In this document: piece after piece, positions 45,038 through 55,344 of the stretch
Layout of the letters: each line of letters opens with the position of its first letter
How positions within the stretch are numbered: position 1 is the stretch's first letter
Source: Psychrobacter pacificensis
GTDB taxonomy: Bacteria; Pseudomonadota; Gammaproteobacteria; Pseudomonadales; Moraxellaceae
Reading direction: 5' to 3'
DNA length: 64,000 bases
Assembly: GCF_900101915.1 (NCBI RefSeq)
Contig: NZ_FNAL01000004.1
Location: forward strand, 121,911 to 185,910
The notes under the pieces: model-generated
The model's database searches: none
Told to the model about the DNA's origin: nothing
Seen by the model: the letters and a program-made list of their open reading frames with translations, nothing else
Made by a program: the position numbers and the translations under genes

Positions 45038-47368
45038 TTATACAGGTTCGGCTGTCTGAACACTTGTATTCACACGCTCTAAGATCACGGTCGTCGATTT
45101 GTATGCTGGGATATGAGAGTCTGGCGCATGGGTATCCAAATCAAACAGGTCGTTACATTCAGGATAATAGGCGGCGACGGCATTGGCGGCGATATCCATC
45201 TCAGTCAATATGAGAGGCCCTAGTACGCGCGGCTTGTTTTTATGCGCTGTGTGGCTTGAGCTGCTGGCGTGCCGCGATACCATCACCTGATCTCCTTTTT
45301 GCCAGCCTAGGCGGCTGATTTCATCTGGATGCATGAATAGCACATCTCGGCGGTTGGTCTGGCGATAGCGGTCTTTGAATCCAAATATCATCGTATTGAA
45401 CTGGTCATGACTACGAACGCTGGTCAGTTGCCAAACCTTTTGCGTTGTGTCCTCATGATCAATGTCATGTGTGTCCGCCATTTGGGCTGCAACGTACGTA
45501 ATGGAGTAATGCGGTACTTCAAACTGAGCTTTGCCACTCTCGGTATTCCATACACGATGGCGCGCTGCATGATACAAATGAAACCCGCGCTCATTGGTAC
45601 GAATGCGCTGATTGAAGTTTTCAAAACCGTTAATAGCTTGGGCGATATAGTCTCGAATGAGATCAAAATCTTCGCTCATTGCAAGCCAAGGAATAGAGGA
45701 GTCAGCACCAAGTACATGTGTCGCAAGCTCCGCTATAATCTTTGCCTCAGACTTTAAGTTATCACTCACAGGTTTAAGCTTACCTTGGGTTGGAACTATC
45801 TGACACATTGAATCTTCAATCGTTGCAAACTGCTCACCTTTTGTTGTCAGGATACGCTCAGTACGACCCAGACAAGGCAGAATGACGTTGTTTGCTCCTG
45901 GGTATAGCATGGTTTCATTGAGCTTGGTACCGACAAATACATTGAGCTGAGTGGTGGTTAATGCTTGTTGAATAGCGCTCGTATCAGGGGCTGCCACAGC
46001 ATAATTACCGCCCATACCCATAAACACTTTTAAGTCACCTTCGATAAGCGCTTTGGCGCCTGTGACGACATCATAGCCATGCTCTTTTGGCATAGGACGC
46101 TCAAAGACGCGCTCTAGACTGTCCAGTAAGGTTTTACTCGGGCGTTCATGGATACCCATGGTACGATCGCCCTGAACATTGGAGTGACCACGAACAGGGG
46201 AGGCGCCCGCACCATCAATACCAATCATACCCATCAATAATAATAGATTGGTAATCATCGCAACATTGTCATCGCCTTGCACATGCTGGGTGATACCCAT
46301 GCCCCAAGTACAAATGGTCGCTGAACTATCAGCAACTAGCTTAGCGAGATTGACAATATCTATTTGAGGAATACCGCAGCCAAGCGTGATGTCTTCCCAA
46401 GTTTGCGCTGTTAGCCATTGTTTTAGCGGTTCAAAACCTGCGGTATGAGTAGTGATAAAGTCATGGTTGATTCTATCATTTTCAATCAGCCATTTAGCAA
46501 TGCCCGTCAATAGCGCGGTATCACCGCCGATTTGAATTTGAATGACATCATCGACCATATCATCACTTTGACCTGCGGCCATATGCATTGGTTTTTGCGG
46601 ATTTCTAAATCTACTCAAGCCTTGCTCGCGCATCGGATTAATCGAGATGATTCGGCATCCTTGCTCATGTGCATGGGCAAGCATCTCCAGCATTCGTGGA
46701 TGGTTAGTCGCTGGGTTTTGCCCAAACATCAATATCAGTTTGGCTTGCTCAAAATCCTCTAGCATGACTGTCGCTTTGCCGACGCCTAGCTGTTTACCGA
46801 GCATCACTGAGGTCGGCTCATGGCACATGTTCGAGCAGTCAGGCAGGTTGTTGGTGCCAAAGCTGCGAACAAACAGCTGATACATAAAGGCCGGCTCGTT
46901 GGTCACGCGCCCTGAGGTATAAAATAGTGCTTCATTGGGTGAATCAAGCTTTCCAAGCTGCTCAGTGATTAAGCCATAAGCCGCTTCCCAAGGAATAGGG
47001 ACGTAGCGATCTTGCGCGGCATCATAGTACATCGGTTCTGACAAACGCCCGCTATGCTCAAGTTCGTAGCCAGACCATCTTTGTAACTCGGTCACGGTAT
47101 GCCTTGCAAAAAATTGTGCATCTGCCTTTTTCGTCATGGTTTCGCTGGCGATGACTTTGATGCCGTTTTCGCAGACGTCGATGCGCTTATGTGACTTATG
47201 GTCTGGCCACGCGCAGCCTGGGCAGTCAAATCCGCCTTGAGGTTGATTGCTTTTTAGGACGCTGACACTACCGCGTAAAAAGGTTTGATAATCCATCAGT
47301 TTGCGTGTCGAGGAGATCAGCGCAGGCCAACCTGCAGCAGGGTGGGAGTAAACAGGAATTTTGCGCAT
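45038..47368 (-). CDS. FdhF/YdeP-family molybdopterin oxidoreductase
   Basis: A 776-aa bis-MGD enzyme of the YdeP (alpha-subunit, FdhF-like) family. After RKIPVYSHPAAGWPAL comes GFDCPGCAWPD, which has only two cysteines and so is not a full four-cysteine ferredoxin-like cluster. It continues with NMCHEPTSVMLGKQLGVGKATV, MFGQNPATNHPRM, GMGITQHVQGDDNV and SPVRGHSNVQGDRTMG, and ends in the C-terminal dinucleotide-binding domain (VRSHDQFNTMIFGFKDRYRQ). I start at 47368 (GAGG nine bases upstream); the 36 extra upstream codons look non-coding. The substrate of this family is uncertain, formate being only one option. Confidence 0.88.
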   Translation of the reverse strand: MRKIPVYSHPAAGWPALISSTRKLMDYQTFLRGSVSVLKSNQPQGGFDCPGCAWPDHKSHKRIDVCENGIKVIASETMTKKADAQFFARHTVTELQRWSGYELEHSGRLSEPMYYDAAQDRYVPIPWEAAYGLITEQLGKLDSPNEALFYTSGRVTNEPAFMYQLFVRSFGTNNLPDCSNMCHEPTSVMLGKQLGVGKATVMLEDFEQAKLILMFGQNPATNHPRMLEMLAHAHEQGCRIISINPMREQGLSRFRNPQKPMHMAAGQSDDMVDDVIQIQIGGDTALLTGIAKWLIENDRINHDFITTHTAGFEPLKQWLTAQTWEDITLGCGIPQIDIVNLAKLVADSSATICTWGMGITQHVQGDDNVAMITNLLLLMGMIGIDGAGASPVRGHSNVQGDRTMGIHERPSKTLLDSLERVFERPMPKEHGYDVVTGAKALIEGDLKVFMGMGGNYAVAAPDTSAIQQALTTTQLNVFVGTKLNETMLYPGANNVILPCLGRTERILTTKGEQFATIEDSMCQIVPTQGKLKPVSDNLKSEAKIIAELATHVLGADSSIPWLAMSEDFDLIRDYIAQAINGFENFNQRIRTNERGFHLYHAARHRVWNTESGKAQFEVPHYSITYVAAQMADTHDIDHEDTTQKVWQLTSVRSHDQFNTMIFGFKDRYRQTNRRDVLFMHPDEISRLGWQKGDQVMVSRHASSSSHTAHKNKPRVLGPLILTEMDIAANAVAAYYPECNDLFDLDTHAPDSHIPAYKSTTVILERVNTSVQTAEPV

Positions 47369-47465
47369 GACAGACCTCATCGATAAATGGCGGCATAATG
47401 GTGGTATCTCATCACTATATAATGCCCGCTGTACCGTGTGTAGCAGTAGTAACCATAGATAACAA

Positions 47466-47502
47466 AAAACCTTCAAGAAACATCAATTTTCTTGAAGGTT
47501 TT
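47466..47502 (-). terminator. Intrinsic terminator of the ABC importer operon
   Basis: A 15-bp perfect stem (AAAACCTTCAAGAAA with TTTCTTGAAGGTTTT) around a 7-base loop, reading into a T run on the minus strand. It separates the importer genes from the oxidoreductase gene. Confidence 0.85.
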
Positions 47503-47558
47503 AGAAGCAATTAGAAACAGTAATGTCTGCTTTTTGAGAGTCAATAAGTTGAGACAGT

Positions 47559-48353
47559 CTAGCTCAAAATTAAGCTATCGTCTTCAACCTTTTCGCCGCG
47601 TGTTTGCTCGAACATATCTAACAAATCGTGTACGGTCATGCCGCGACGAATGTCTCCAGACACGTCCAAGACCACTTGCCCTTGGTGTAGCATCACGGTG
47701 CGCGTACCATGTGCCAATGCTTGTTGCATAGAGTGGGTCACCATCATGGTGGTGAGCTTATTGTCTGTGACAATTTTATCTGTCAATTCTAAAACAAAGG
47801 CGGCAGTTTTTGGATCAAGGGCAGCAGTATGCTCATCGAGCAATAAAATCTTAGAGGGCTGTAGCGATGCCATCAGCAGGCTCACCGCTTGACGTTGACC
47901 ACCAGAGAGTAGACCCATACGGTCTGTCAGGCGATTTTCTAGTCCCAGTTTTAACACAGACAGTTTTTCACGGAACAAGTCACGGTTGTTTTGATTTAGT
48001 GCAAACTTCAAACCGCGCTTGCCGCCACGTTTATAGGCCAAGGCCATGTTTTCTTCAATGGTCAGCGCTTCACAAGTACCTGCCATCGGATCCTGAAAAA
48101 CACGCGCGACCCAGTGTGCACGTTGATGGGCGGATTTTTTGGTGACATCAATGCCATTTAGCAGGATTGAACCACTATCGACGCGCGTGGTACCGCTGAC
48201 TGCGTTCAAAAAAGTCGATTTACCTGCACCATTGGTACCAATAACAGTGACGAACTCACCATCAGCGATATTCAAACTAATACCACGTAGGGCAGGGTTT
48301 TCGATAGGTGTGCCTGGATTAAAGGTCAACTGTAAATCGGTGGCTTGCATCAT
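47559..48353 (-). CDS. ABC transporter ATP-binding protein (TrpZ-like)
   Basis: A 264-aa ATPase: Walker A GTNGAGKST, Q-loop VARVFQDPMAGT, signature LSGGQRQAVSLL, Walker B KILLLDEHTAALD and switch histidine VTHSM. The insertion MALAYKRGGKRGLKF after the Q-loop and the partner types are those of the TrpXYZ-like importers with PF04392 binding proteins. It powers import across the inner membrane. It follows the permease by 64 bases and is the last gene of the operon, before a strong terminator. Confidence 0.9.
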   Translation of the reverse strand: MMQATDLQLTFNPGTPIENPALRGISLNIADGEFVTVIGTNGAGKSTFLNAVSGTTRVDSGSILLNGIDVTKKSAHQRAHWVARVFQDPMAGTCEALTIEENMALAYKRGGKRGLKFALNQNNRDLFREKLSVLKLGLENRLTDRMGLLSGGQRQAVSLLMASLQPSKILLLDEHTAALDPKTAAFVLELTDKIVTDNKLTTMMVTHSMQQALAHGTRTVMLHQGQVVLDVSGDIRRGMTVHDLLDMFEQTRGEKVEDDSLILS

Positions 48354-48417
48354 AATCGTTATTCCTTATTATCTCTTCGGGCAAAGCAAGTGCTGTTGGT
48401 ACTTGCTTAAACTGTCA

Positions 48418-49317
48418 TTAGGCGCGAACTTTGCGTGATAAAAACTTCGTTTTCGCTTTTGGTAAGACCAACGCCAATACCACGAGTAATGCTGTGATTA
48501 AGTTCAAATCTTGCGGGCCAAAGCCGATACTACGCAGCGTATCGCTCGATAGTGCGACCTGAATAAACAGCTTGTACAATACTGCACCGACCACAACCGC
48601 AAAGGTAATTAACCAAATACGCTTGGCAGGAATGATGGTCTCACCAATGATGACTGCTGCTAGACCGATGACGATGGTGCCGATACCAATAGAAATATCA
48701 GCGCCGCCTTGGGTCTGGACAAATAGCGCACCTGCCAAGGCAATCAAGCCGTTAGAGATCGCCATACCGATGATGGTCATCCATGAGGTATTAATACCTT
48801 GCGCTTGTGCCATTCTCAAGTTTGAGCCAGTAGCACGCATTGATAAACCAGTTTCGGTACTATAAAACCAGTTTAAAAATAACATGGCAATCGCCACGAC
48901 CACACCGATAATCAGACAGCGCATCCAATAACCATTGCCATTAGTCACTAAGGTACTAAATACCGTCGTTTCACCAAGTAGCGGTAGGTTTGGGGCGCCC
49001 ATGATGCGTAGGTTGACAGAATATAGGGCAACCATCACTAAGATACTGGCAAGCAATTGTAGGATGCCAAGTTTGACATGCAGCCATGCAGTAACGATAC
49101 CAGCGATTGAGCCTGCTAGCATACCAAAAGCACAGGCGAGCCACGGATTGACACCCGCAACGATAGAGATGCCAGCGACCGCGCCGCCCAGCGGAAAGCT
49201 ACCGTCAGCCGTCAAGTCAGGAAAGTCAAGCGTACGAAATGAGATCAGCACACCAAGTGCGACGAGGCCATAGATCAGACCACTTTCAAGCGCACCAAAA
49301 AAAGCAATTAAAGACAT
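48418..49317 (-). CDS. ABC transporter permease (TrpY-like, BPD_transp_2)
   Basis: A 299-aa inner-membrane protein with about eight to nine helices, starting MSLIAFFGALESGLIYGLVALGVLISFRTLDFPDLTADGSF, a stretch characteristic of the permeases paired with PF04392 binding proteins. GTETGLSMRATGSNLRMAQAQGI is the cytoplasmic coupling loop. The ribosome site is weak. It lies 442 bases downstream of the second binding-protein gene, with a hairpin in between that may lower its expression relative to the binding proteins. Confidence 0.88.
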   Translation of the reverse strand: MSLIAFFGALESGLIYGLVALGVLISFRTLDFPDLTADGSFPLGGAVAGISIVAGVNPWLACAFGMLAGSIAGIVTAWLHVKLGILQLLASILVMVALYSVNLRIMGAPNLPLLGETTVFSTLVTNGNGYWMRCLIIGVVVAIAMLFLNWFYSTETGLSMRATGSNLRMAQAQGINTSWMTIIGMAISNGLIALAGALFVQTQGGADISIGIGTIVIGLAAVIIGETIIPAKRIWLITFAVVVGAVLYKLFIQVALSSDTLRSIGFGPQDLNLITALLVVLALVLPKAKTKFLSRKVRA

Positions 49318-49759
49318 AAGAGATCAGTAAGTCATAACTCAGTGTCTAGCGTATGGAACCAAGATAAGTGAGTGGCAAGCGCCAAAACCCTCTAAATGCT
49401 AAACAGCTAAGCGGTGAATTTAACAGATTAAGCAATCTGCGGTTAGGGTAAACCAAAACAGGTCACGATTAACAACGTTCATAAGTTACCTTGGTTTAAA
49501 GCGCTGATTCAAGCAACGGCAATATCCAATACAGCAAAAATGTATTTTACTTAACAAGTATCAGATAAGCCATAAGCTAACTACAGCAATATATGAAACA
49601 AGCTATTTAAACAGGTTCTGCTGAAACAAGAAGCCCAGCCTACTGACTCATAGCTGGGTTTCTTGTCAAACATTTAGCATGACAGCACAAAAGCGCAATC
49701 ACTGATTCATATTATGATTTTGCTCATGGCTGCTATGGTAAGCCAAATACAAAGGTGCG
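49318..49759 (-). promoter_or_regulatory. Intercistronic gap with hairpin in the importer operon
   Basis: Within 442 bases without a gene, ACAAGAAGCCCAGC (49626-49639) pairs with GCTGGGTTTCTTGT (49653-49666) through one G-T pair. The T run on the minus strand is weak. It may be an attenuator between the binding proteins and the permease. Confidence 0.45.
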
Positions 49760-50791
49760 TTATTCTACCACTTCTTTTGCTTTATCGATAACTGCTTGTG
49801 ACAAAGTAATGCCTTCTTCTTCAGCATGTTTTGGGCTGACATACAGGTTAAGCGCTTGTGGGGTGTAAACAGGGATAGCGCCTGCTTTTTCACCATTCAA
49901 GATACGAACAACGATCTTACCCGTTTCACGGCCAAGCTCATAATAATCTACGCCTAATGCTGCAACCGCACCGCGCTCAACTGAGCTGGTATCTGAGGCG
50001 ATCAGTGGAATCTTGCTTTCTTTGGCGATTTGATAGAGTGACTCGTAAGCGGATACCACGTTATTGTCTGTTGAGGTGTAGATCATATCGACCTTACCTT
50101 CTAGGCTACGTGCTGCCATTGCGATGTCATTACTACGCTGTGCTGGTGCTTCAAGCACGTTAATGCCTTGAGGGGTCAATTTCTCTTTTAGATTTTGTAA
50201 GATAATCGTTGAGTTGACTTCACCTGGACTATAGACATAACCGACATTTTTTAGTTCAGGAATGACTTGGCGCATCAATTCAATTTGCGGCTCATATGGT
50301 AGGGCATCTGAGGCTCCTGTCACGTTGGTGCCAGAGCCGTCCAAACTTGGCACCAGCTTGGCAGCGACTGGATCAGTCACCGCAGAGAATACCAGTGGAA
50401 TGCTGCTCGTTGAGGCGGCCACAGACTGTGCAGATGGGGTAGCAATCGCTACGATCACATCTGGATCATCAGCGACGAACTGTTTGGCAATCTGACCGGC
50501 TGTCGCAGTGTTACCTTGTGCGCTTTGGAAGTTGACCGTTAGGTTTTCACCATCTTTGAATCCTGCTTCGTTTAACTCATCGATCACGCCTTTGCGTACA
50601 TCATCAAGTGCTGGATGCTCAACGATAGCAGTGATAGCAACAGTTTTCATTTCGGTGGCAGTATCGCCAGTAGCCGCAGTATCAGTCGTGCTAGTATCTT
50701 GGGCTGATTGATTACAACCCGTTAAGATAGCAGTGCATACACCGCCTAGTAGTAACGCTTTGCCAAAATTAAAACGATTTTGATACAACAT
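49760..50791 (-). CDS. ABC transporter substrate-binding lipoprotein (TrpX-like), copy 1
   Basis: A 343-aa periplasmic binding protein of the PF04392 family. The lipobox is LTGCN with cysteine at about residue 26, followed by a Thr/Asp linker and then VAITAIVEHPALDDVRKGVIDELNEAGF, which opens the binding fold. NVGYVYSPGEVNS and YTSTDNNVVSAYESL lie in the cleft. AGGAG precedes the ATG. It is 133 bases after a clear paralogue, so the operon has two binding proteins. The ligand could be an aromatic amino acid or related compound, which is a family-level guess. Confidence 0.9.
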   Translation of the reverse strand: MLYQNRFNFGKALLLGGVCTAILTGCNQSAQDTSTTDTAATGDTATEMKTVAITAIVEHPALDDVRKGVIDELNEAGFKDGENLTVNFQSAQGNTATAGQIAKQFVADDPDVIVAIATPSAQSVAASTSSIPLVFSAVTDPVAAKLVPSLDGSGTNVTGASDALPYEPQIELMRQVIPELKNVGYVYSPGEVNSTIILQNLKEKLTPQGINVLEAPAQRSNDIAMAARSLEGKVDMIYTSTDNNVVSAYESLYQIAKESKIPLIASDTSSVERGAVAALGVDYYELGRETGKIVVRILNGEKAGAIPVYTPQALNLYVSPKHAEEEGITLSQAVIDKAKEVVE

Positions 50792-50924
50792 GGTTCTGAC
50801 TCCTAAAAGTAATAATGTGTCCGTACATTATTTAATAGATGGGTAAAAGGGTAAAGCGAGCCACTTATGATGGCTACAGGGTATTTTTCAGTATTACTAT
50901 TCAGCACTATTTATTTTATTCGTG

Positions 50925-51989
50925 CTATTTGTTATCAGTGCTTTGCGCTTGTTCATCAACATTGATGCCATTTTTTAGCAACTCTGCTGGCAAACTAACG
51001 CCTTGCGTTTTGGCATGCTTAGGGCTGATATATAAGGTTAGATCGTTCATGACGGCAGGTTCAATGTTATTGATCGCCTCGCCATTTAATACGCGATATA
51101 CCATTTTGCCAGTGGTACGACCAAAGTCATAATCATTAACGCCAAGAGCAGCTGCCGCGCCGCGCTTCACGCTAAACTCATCAGACGCGACAATAGGGAG
51201 TTTCAACTCGTTTGCTGCTTGAGTCATGGCCTCAAAAGCAGAGGCGACGTTGTTGTCAAATGAGGTATAGATGATATCTGCGCGTCCTTGCAAGCTACGG
51301 GTTGCCATGCCGATATCGGTTGGACGATTGGCAGGGATATCTAACAATGTCAGATCTCGTGCTGGTAGCGCTTGTTTTAGGCTATCACGCAATGACACTG
51401 AGTTTGCTTCGCCTGGGCTGTAAACGTAGCCGATCGTTTTCATCTCAGGCTTTATTTGTTGTAGTAAATCTAACTGCGGCTCTAGAGGTAGCTGACTCGA
51501 TAATCCTGTCAAATTGCTTTGAAAAGGCTTGCCATCTTCATTGATAAGCTTAGCGCCTAGTGGGTCTGATACGGCCGTATAAATGATAGGAATAGTAGTG
51601 GTAGCCGCGACAATCGACTGGGCCGATGGCGTCGAGATAGCGACGATGGCGTCCGGATTGTCTCCTGCAAACTGCTTAGCAATCTGTCCTGCTGTCGCTG
51701 TATTGCCCTGTGCACTTTGGAAGTTGACCGTTAGGTTTTGGCCTTCGACATAACCATTGTCTGCCAGCTCATCAATAATACCGCGGCGCATGTCATCCAA
51801 TGATGGATGCTCAACGATTTGGGTAATCGCAATAGATTTGGCAGGTTTTTCTGCATCTGCAGCAGAGCTATTTTCAGTAGTGGCGGCTGTGTCAGTAGAG
51901 GAGTTCGAGCAGCCTATCAGGCCAAGTGTGCTAATGGCACTAAGAGCAACGCCATATAGGCTTAAGCGTAGAGTAGAAGCAATAGTCAT
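50925..51989 (-). CDS. ABC transporter substrate-binding lipoprotein (TrpX-like), copy 2
   Basis: A 354-aa paralogue of the gene at 49760-50791. The lipobox is LIGCS, and the shared blocks include ITQIVEHPSLDDMRRGIIDELADNGY, NLTVNFQSAQGNTATAGQIAKQFA and GYVYSPGEANS. It differs in the cleft and hinge, for instance YTSFDNNVASAFEAM and the C-terminal part, so ligand range may differ. It is the first gene of the importer operon in transcription order. The duplication gives one transporter two alternative receptors. Confidence 0.9.
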   Translation of the reverse strand: MTIASTLRLSLYGVALSAISTLGLIGCSNSSTDTAATTENSSAADAEKPAKSIAITQIVEHPSLDDMRRGIIDELADNGYVEGQNLTVNFQSAQGNTATAGQIAKQFAGDNPDAIVAISTPSAQSIVAATTTIPIIYTAVSDPLGAKLINEDGKPFQSNLTGLSSQLPLEPQLDLLQQIKPEMKTIGYVYSPGEANSVSLRDSLKQALPARDLTLLDIPANRPTDIGMATRSLQGRADIIYTSFDNNVASAFEAMTQAANELKLPIVASDEFSVKRGAAAALGVNDYDFGRTTGKMVYRVLNGEAINNIEPAVMNDLTLYISPKHAKTQGVSLPAELLKNGINVDEQAQSTDNK

Positions 51990-52726
51990 TATTAGGATAA
52001 CTCATAGGTTATATCAATCATAAAAACCAAGCGAGGACTGTCAGATTGATCAAGCCTACTAATAGCAATGCTCAAAGAATCTGTTTGGTTCTCTTTGGTT
52101 CTAAAAAAGATATTGGAGAATGCAGATTAGCCGAGTCAATACTACGTCTACGTCAACATAGCAGGCTAACCATTAATTAAAGTAATCGTTCCGTCGATTA
52201 TTATGTTCATATTATGACAGCAATGTAAGTTATCGCAATAAAAAATTAAAGCGCATTCGTCATAGGCGTACTTAGTAAGACTATTAGGCATTGTCGTAAC
52301 CACTGTCATAAGTGTGGTTTTGAGTATTTAACCATAAGAATTAGCCTCTTAAGGCATTGTCTTATCCAATAAACTGATAGTCAAAAAGCATACAAGCTAG
52401 CAACGCATCTATTACCAATCCACTTCATAATTAACGTAAGCTAATGTTTATATAAAAATTTTTTATATGAGAAGTAGGGTGCGTCCAAAATCCATATCAT
52501 TATTATGTTGACGTGTTGAATATATAGTAAAGCCCAAATAAAACTGATATATCATCATAAACACACTCGATTAAATACTATTTTCCTTGCTTGCTGTGAC
52601 TTCGTCTCCAGAGGCTGCGAAAAATAGCCTTTAATCTCGTTGTGTCATTTTTAAATTGACTTGACTATACAACGCATTCAAATATCTCATTACTATTATT
52701 CAAACGCATATTTTAAGGATAACATT
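51990..52726. other. Non-coding region with a repeat-like segment
   Basis: More than 700 bases between divergent genes show no supported gene. Around 52578-52627, CTATTTT and AAAATAG flank a GC-richer block, giving the look of a short dispersed repeat. The promoters of both neighbours must lie here. Confidence 0.35.
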
Positions 52727-53137
52727 ATGAATACAGCTAATTTAAAGTTATTGACCATCGCTGGCATTACGGCAAGCTCATTGATTTGCCTGCCTGCTAT
52801 GGCAAAAGACAATCATGGTAATGGGCACGGTCATGGAAATGGCAAGGGTAACTCTGCTCACATTAGTAAAGATTACAACCATAACAATTATCAAAATAAT
52901 GGCAATGCCCACCCTAATATTAATGCGTATCGCAATGCTAGCCCTAACGCGTCATTCAAGCGTGACCTTGATAAATACGGTTATAGAGTAGTCGGCAAGA
53001 TTGATAGAAGGGATTATGATCGTTCTGTTATTTTAGATCGTTATGATGACCGTTACGTACGTATCCGTACGCCAGACAATAAGATTGTGACAGTAATTAA
53101 TAACACGTTGGAAATTATTGATGTTTTGAGTAGATAA
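52727..53137 (+). CDS. Small periplasmic His/Asn/Gly-rich protein, RcnB-like end
   Basis: A 136-aa protein with a Sec signal peptide cleaved after AMA (about residue 25). A low-complexity stretch KDNHGNGHGHGNGKGNSAH follows, rich in His, Asn and Gly and potentially metal-binding. The C-terminal half (YGYRVVGKIDRRDYDRS, then RYVRIRTPDNKIVTVINNTLEIIDVL) resembles the small beta domain of RcnB-type periplasmic proteins. AAGGATAAC precedes the ATG at 52727. The role is unknown; metal handling or envelope homeostasis is an inference. Confidence 0.72.
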   Translation: MNTANLKLLTIAGITASSLICLPAMAKDNHGNGHGHGNGKGNSAHISKDYNHNNYQNNGNAHPNINAYRNASPNASFKRDLDKYGYRVVGKIDRRDYDRSVILDRYDDRYVRIRTPDNKIVTVINNTLEIIDVLSR

Positions 53138-53166
53138 CAGCGCACTTTAATCTTTTAAGTCAGCCA

Positions 53167-53198
53167 TAAAAAAACGGTCTATTTAGACCGTTTTTTTC
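53167..53198. terminator. Bidirectional intrinsic terminator
   Basis: AAAAAAACGGTCTA-type stem pairing with TAGACCGTTTTTTT between the convergent small periplasmic gene and metG. Confidence 0.82.
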
Positions 53199-53244
53199 GT
53201 TCTTTCTTTAATTATCACTTACACCACTACTTAAGTTAATATTT

Positions 53245-55344
53245 TTATGCGAGTACATCACCAATGACACAGTTATCAGGTAGCGTAACGACCGTTAGCT
53301 GAGTTTTTGGATCGCCTGATGACAAAATCATGCCCTCAGAGATACCAAATTTCATCTTTCGCGGGGCAAGGTTGGTCACGCAAATGACTTTCTTACCCGT
53401 CAGTTGCTCAGGCTCATAGAACTTACGAATGCCGCTAAACACGTTACGTGGCTTTTCTTCACCAACATCTAGTGTGAACTGTAGCAGCTTGTCCGCGCCT
53501 TCTACGTGATTGCACTCAAGCACTTTAGCGACTTTCATCTCAACCTTAGCAAAGTCTTCAATACCAATATAATCCGTTTGCTCGGCAACAGTATTAGCGT
53601 CTATTGCAGGTGATTTGTCTTTTGCGGCAGGCTTGTTATTTTCGGTCACAGCAGGCGCATCAGCTTGAGCTAATGATGCTTTAGAATCTTCTACCATGGC
53701 TTCAATATCTTTTTCTTCGATACGTTGCATCAGTGGCTTGAATTTATTGATTTTATGGCCTAATAACCACTCATTACGACTGGCAAAGCTTAAATCGTCA
53801 ATATTCAAAAACTCTTTCGCATTTGCTGTCAGCTCAGGCAATACTGGTGCCAGATAGACCATCAACTGACGGAAAATGTTGATAGCGACCGAGCAGACGT
53901 CTTGAACTTCTTGCTCAGTGCCTTCCAATTTCGCGAGCGACCATGGTTTTTTGGCATCGATATATTCGTTGGCTTTATCCGCACACTGCATGATGAGGCG
54001 CATAGCACGTGAGAATTCACGATTCTCGTAAGCAGCAGCAATCTCATCGCCCGTTTTGGTAATGTCTTCTAATAGGCGCGGTTCAGCGCAAGTCTCAGAC
54101 AGTATACCGTCGTACTTTTTAACCAAGAATCCTGCACTACGACTAGCGATATTGACCACTTTACCCACCAAGTCAGAGTTGACCTTTTGCATAAAGTCTT
54201 CTAAATCAAGGTTGATATCTTCGACTTTGTCAGACAGTTTGCTGGCGAAGTAATAACGTAAGTATTCAGGGTGTAAATGCTCAGCATACGTCTCGGCCTT
54301 GATGAAAGTGCCGCGTGACTTACTCATTTTTTCGCCATTGACCATCAAGAAGCCATGGGCAAAGACGCCCGTTGGCGTGCGCAATTCGCTACCGGCTAGC
54401 ATGGCTGGCCAAAACAGTGCATGGAAATACACGATGTCTTTACCGATGAAGTGATAAACTTCGGTTTTGTGCTCGTTTTCTTGTGCCCAGTAGCGGTCAA
54501 AATCAAGCGCTTGCTCTGTTCCCGCACGCTTATCACATAGGTTTTTAAAGCTTGCCATGTAGCCAACTGGCGCATCAAGCCAGACATAAAAATATTTGTC
54601 TGGCTCATCGCTTGGGGTGTCTGGAATTTGAAAACCGAAGTAGGGCGCATCGCGCGAGATATCCCAGCTAGTAAGTCCTGCCTCAAACCATTCTTGCAAT
54701 TTATTAGCCACTGAGGTTTGCAAGCGATTGTCACTGCGCGTCCAGTCCTGTAAGAACTGCTCAAACTCTGGCAAGTCAAAGAAATAATGCTTAGAAGTTT
54801 TAAGCACAGGCGTGGCATCCGATAACGTTGAGCGCGGGTTTTTCAGCTCAGTGGCATCATAAGTGGTGCCGCATACTTCGCAGTTATCACCATATTGATC
54901 TGGTGAATCGCACTCAGGGCAAGTGCCTTTGACAAAACGATCGGCTAAAAACAATTGCTTTTCAGGATCAAATAGCTGCTCGACATCTTTTGTGCTGATA
55001 TGACCAGCCTCATTGAGACGACGATAAATCAGCTCAGAGAACTGTTTGTTTTCTTCTGAATGAGTGCTGTGGTAGTTATCAAAATTGATCAGGAACTTTG
55101 AAAAATCTGCTTCGTGTGAGGCTTTGACTGAGGCAATTTGCTCCTCTGGCGTGACGCCATTGGCTTCTGCTTTGAGCATGATGGCTGTACCGTGCGCGTC
55201 ATCGGCACAGACATAAGTGACCTGATGGCCTTGCGCCTTCATCGCACGTACCCAGATGTCTGTCTGAATATATTCTACAAGATGCCCCAAATGGATGTCG
55301 CCATTGGCGTAGGGCAGCGCACTGGTTACTAAAATCTCACGCAC
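53245..55344 (-). CDS. metG: Methionyl-tRNA synthetase
   Basis: A 699-aa class I synthetase that charges tRNA-Met. The HIGH-type motif is [11 protein letters not shown], the zinc knuckle is CPEC with CEVC, and the KMSKS loop is EKMSKSRG. The C-terminal appended tRNA-binding domain ([25 protein letters not shown]) is joined by an Ala/Lys-rich linker. I prefer the GTG at 55344 ([15 protein letters not shown]), which has AGG eight bases upstream; a further GTG at 55353 overlaps that site. Monocistronic on the minus strand, following the gntP-type gene after a terminator. Confidence 0.96.
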   Translation of the reverse strand: MREILVTSALPYANGDIHLGHLVEYIQTDIWVRAMKAQGHQVTYVCADDAHGTAIMLKAEANGVTPEEQIASVKASHEADFSKFLINFDNYHSTHSEENKQFSELIYRRLNEAGHISTKDVEQLFDPEKQLFLADRFVKGTCPECDSPDQYGDNCEVCGTTYDATELKNPRSTLSDATPVLKTSKHYFFDLPEFEQFLQDWTRSDNRLQTSVANKLQEWFEAGLTSWDISRDAPYFGFQIPDTPSDEPDKYFYVWLDAPVGYMASFKNLCDKRAGTEQALDFDRYWAQENEHKTEVYHFIGKDIVYFHALFWPAMLAGSELRTPTGVFAHGFLMVNGEKMSKSRGTFIKAETYAEHLHPEYLRYYFASKLSDKVEDINLDLEDFMQKVNSDLVGKVVNIASRSAGFLVKKYDGILSETCAEPRLLEDITKTGDEIAAAYENREFSRAMRLIMQCADKANEYIDAKKPWSLAKLEGTEQEVQDVCSVAINIFRQLMVYLAPVLPELTANAKEFLNIDDLSFASRNEWLLGHKINKFKPLMQRIEEKDIEAMVEDSKASLAQADAPAVTENNKPAAKDKSPAIDANTVAEQTDYIGIEDFAKVEMKVAKVLECNHVEGADKLLQFTLDVGEEKPRNVFSGIRKFYEPEQLTGKKVICVTNLAPRKMKFGISEGMILSSGDPKTQLTVVTLPDNCVIGDVLA

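Noticed and set aside
52235..52500. Short AT-rich hairpins upstream of the His-rich protein as an RNA gene
   Set aside because: No stable extended structure, promoter or terminator pair marks a discrete RNA.
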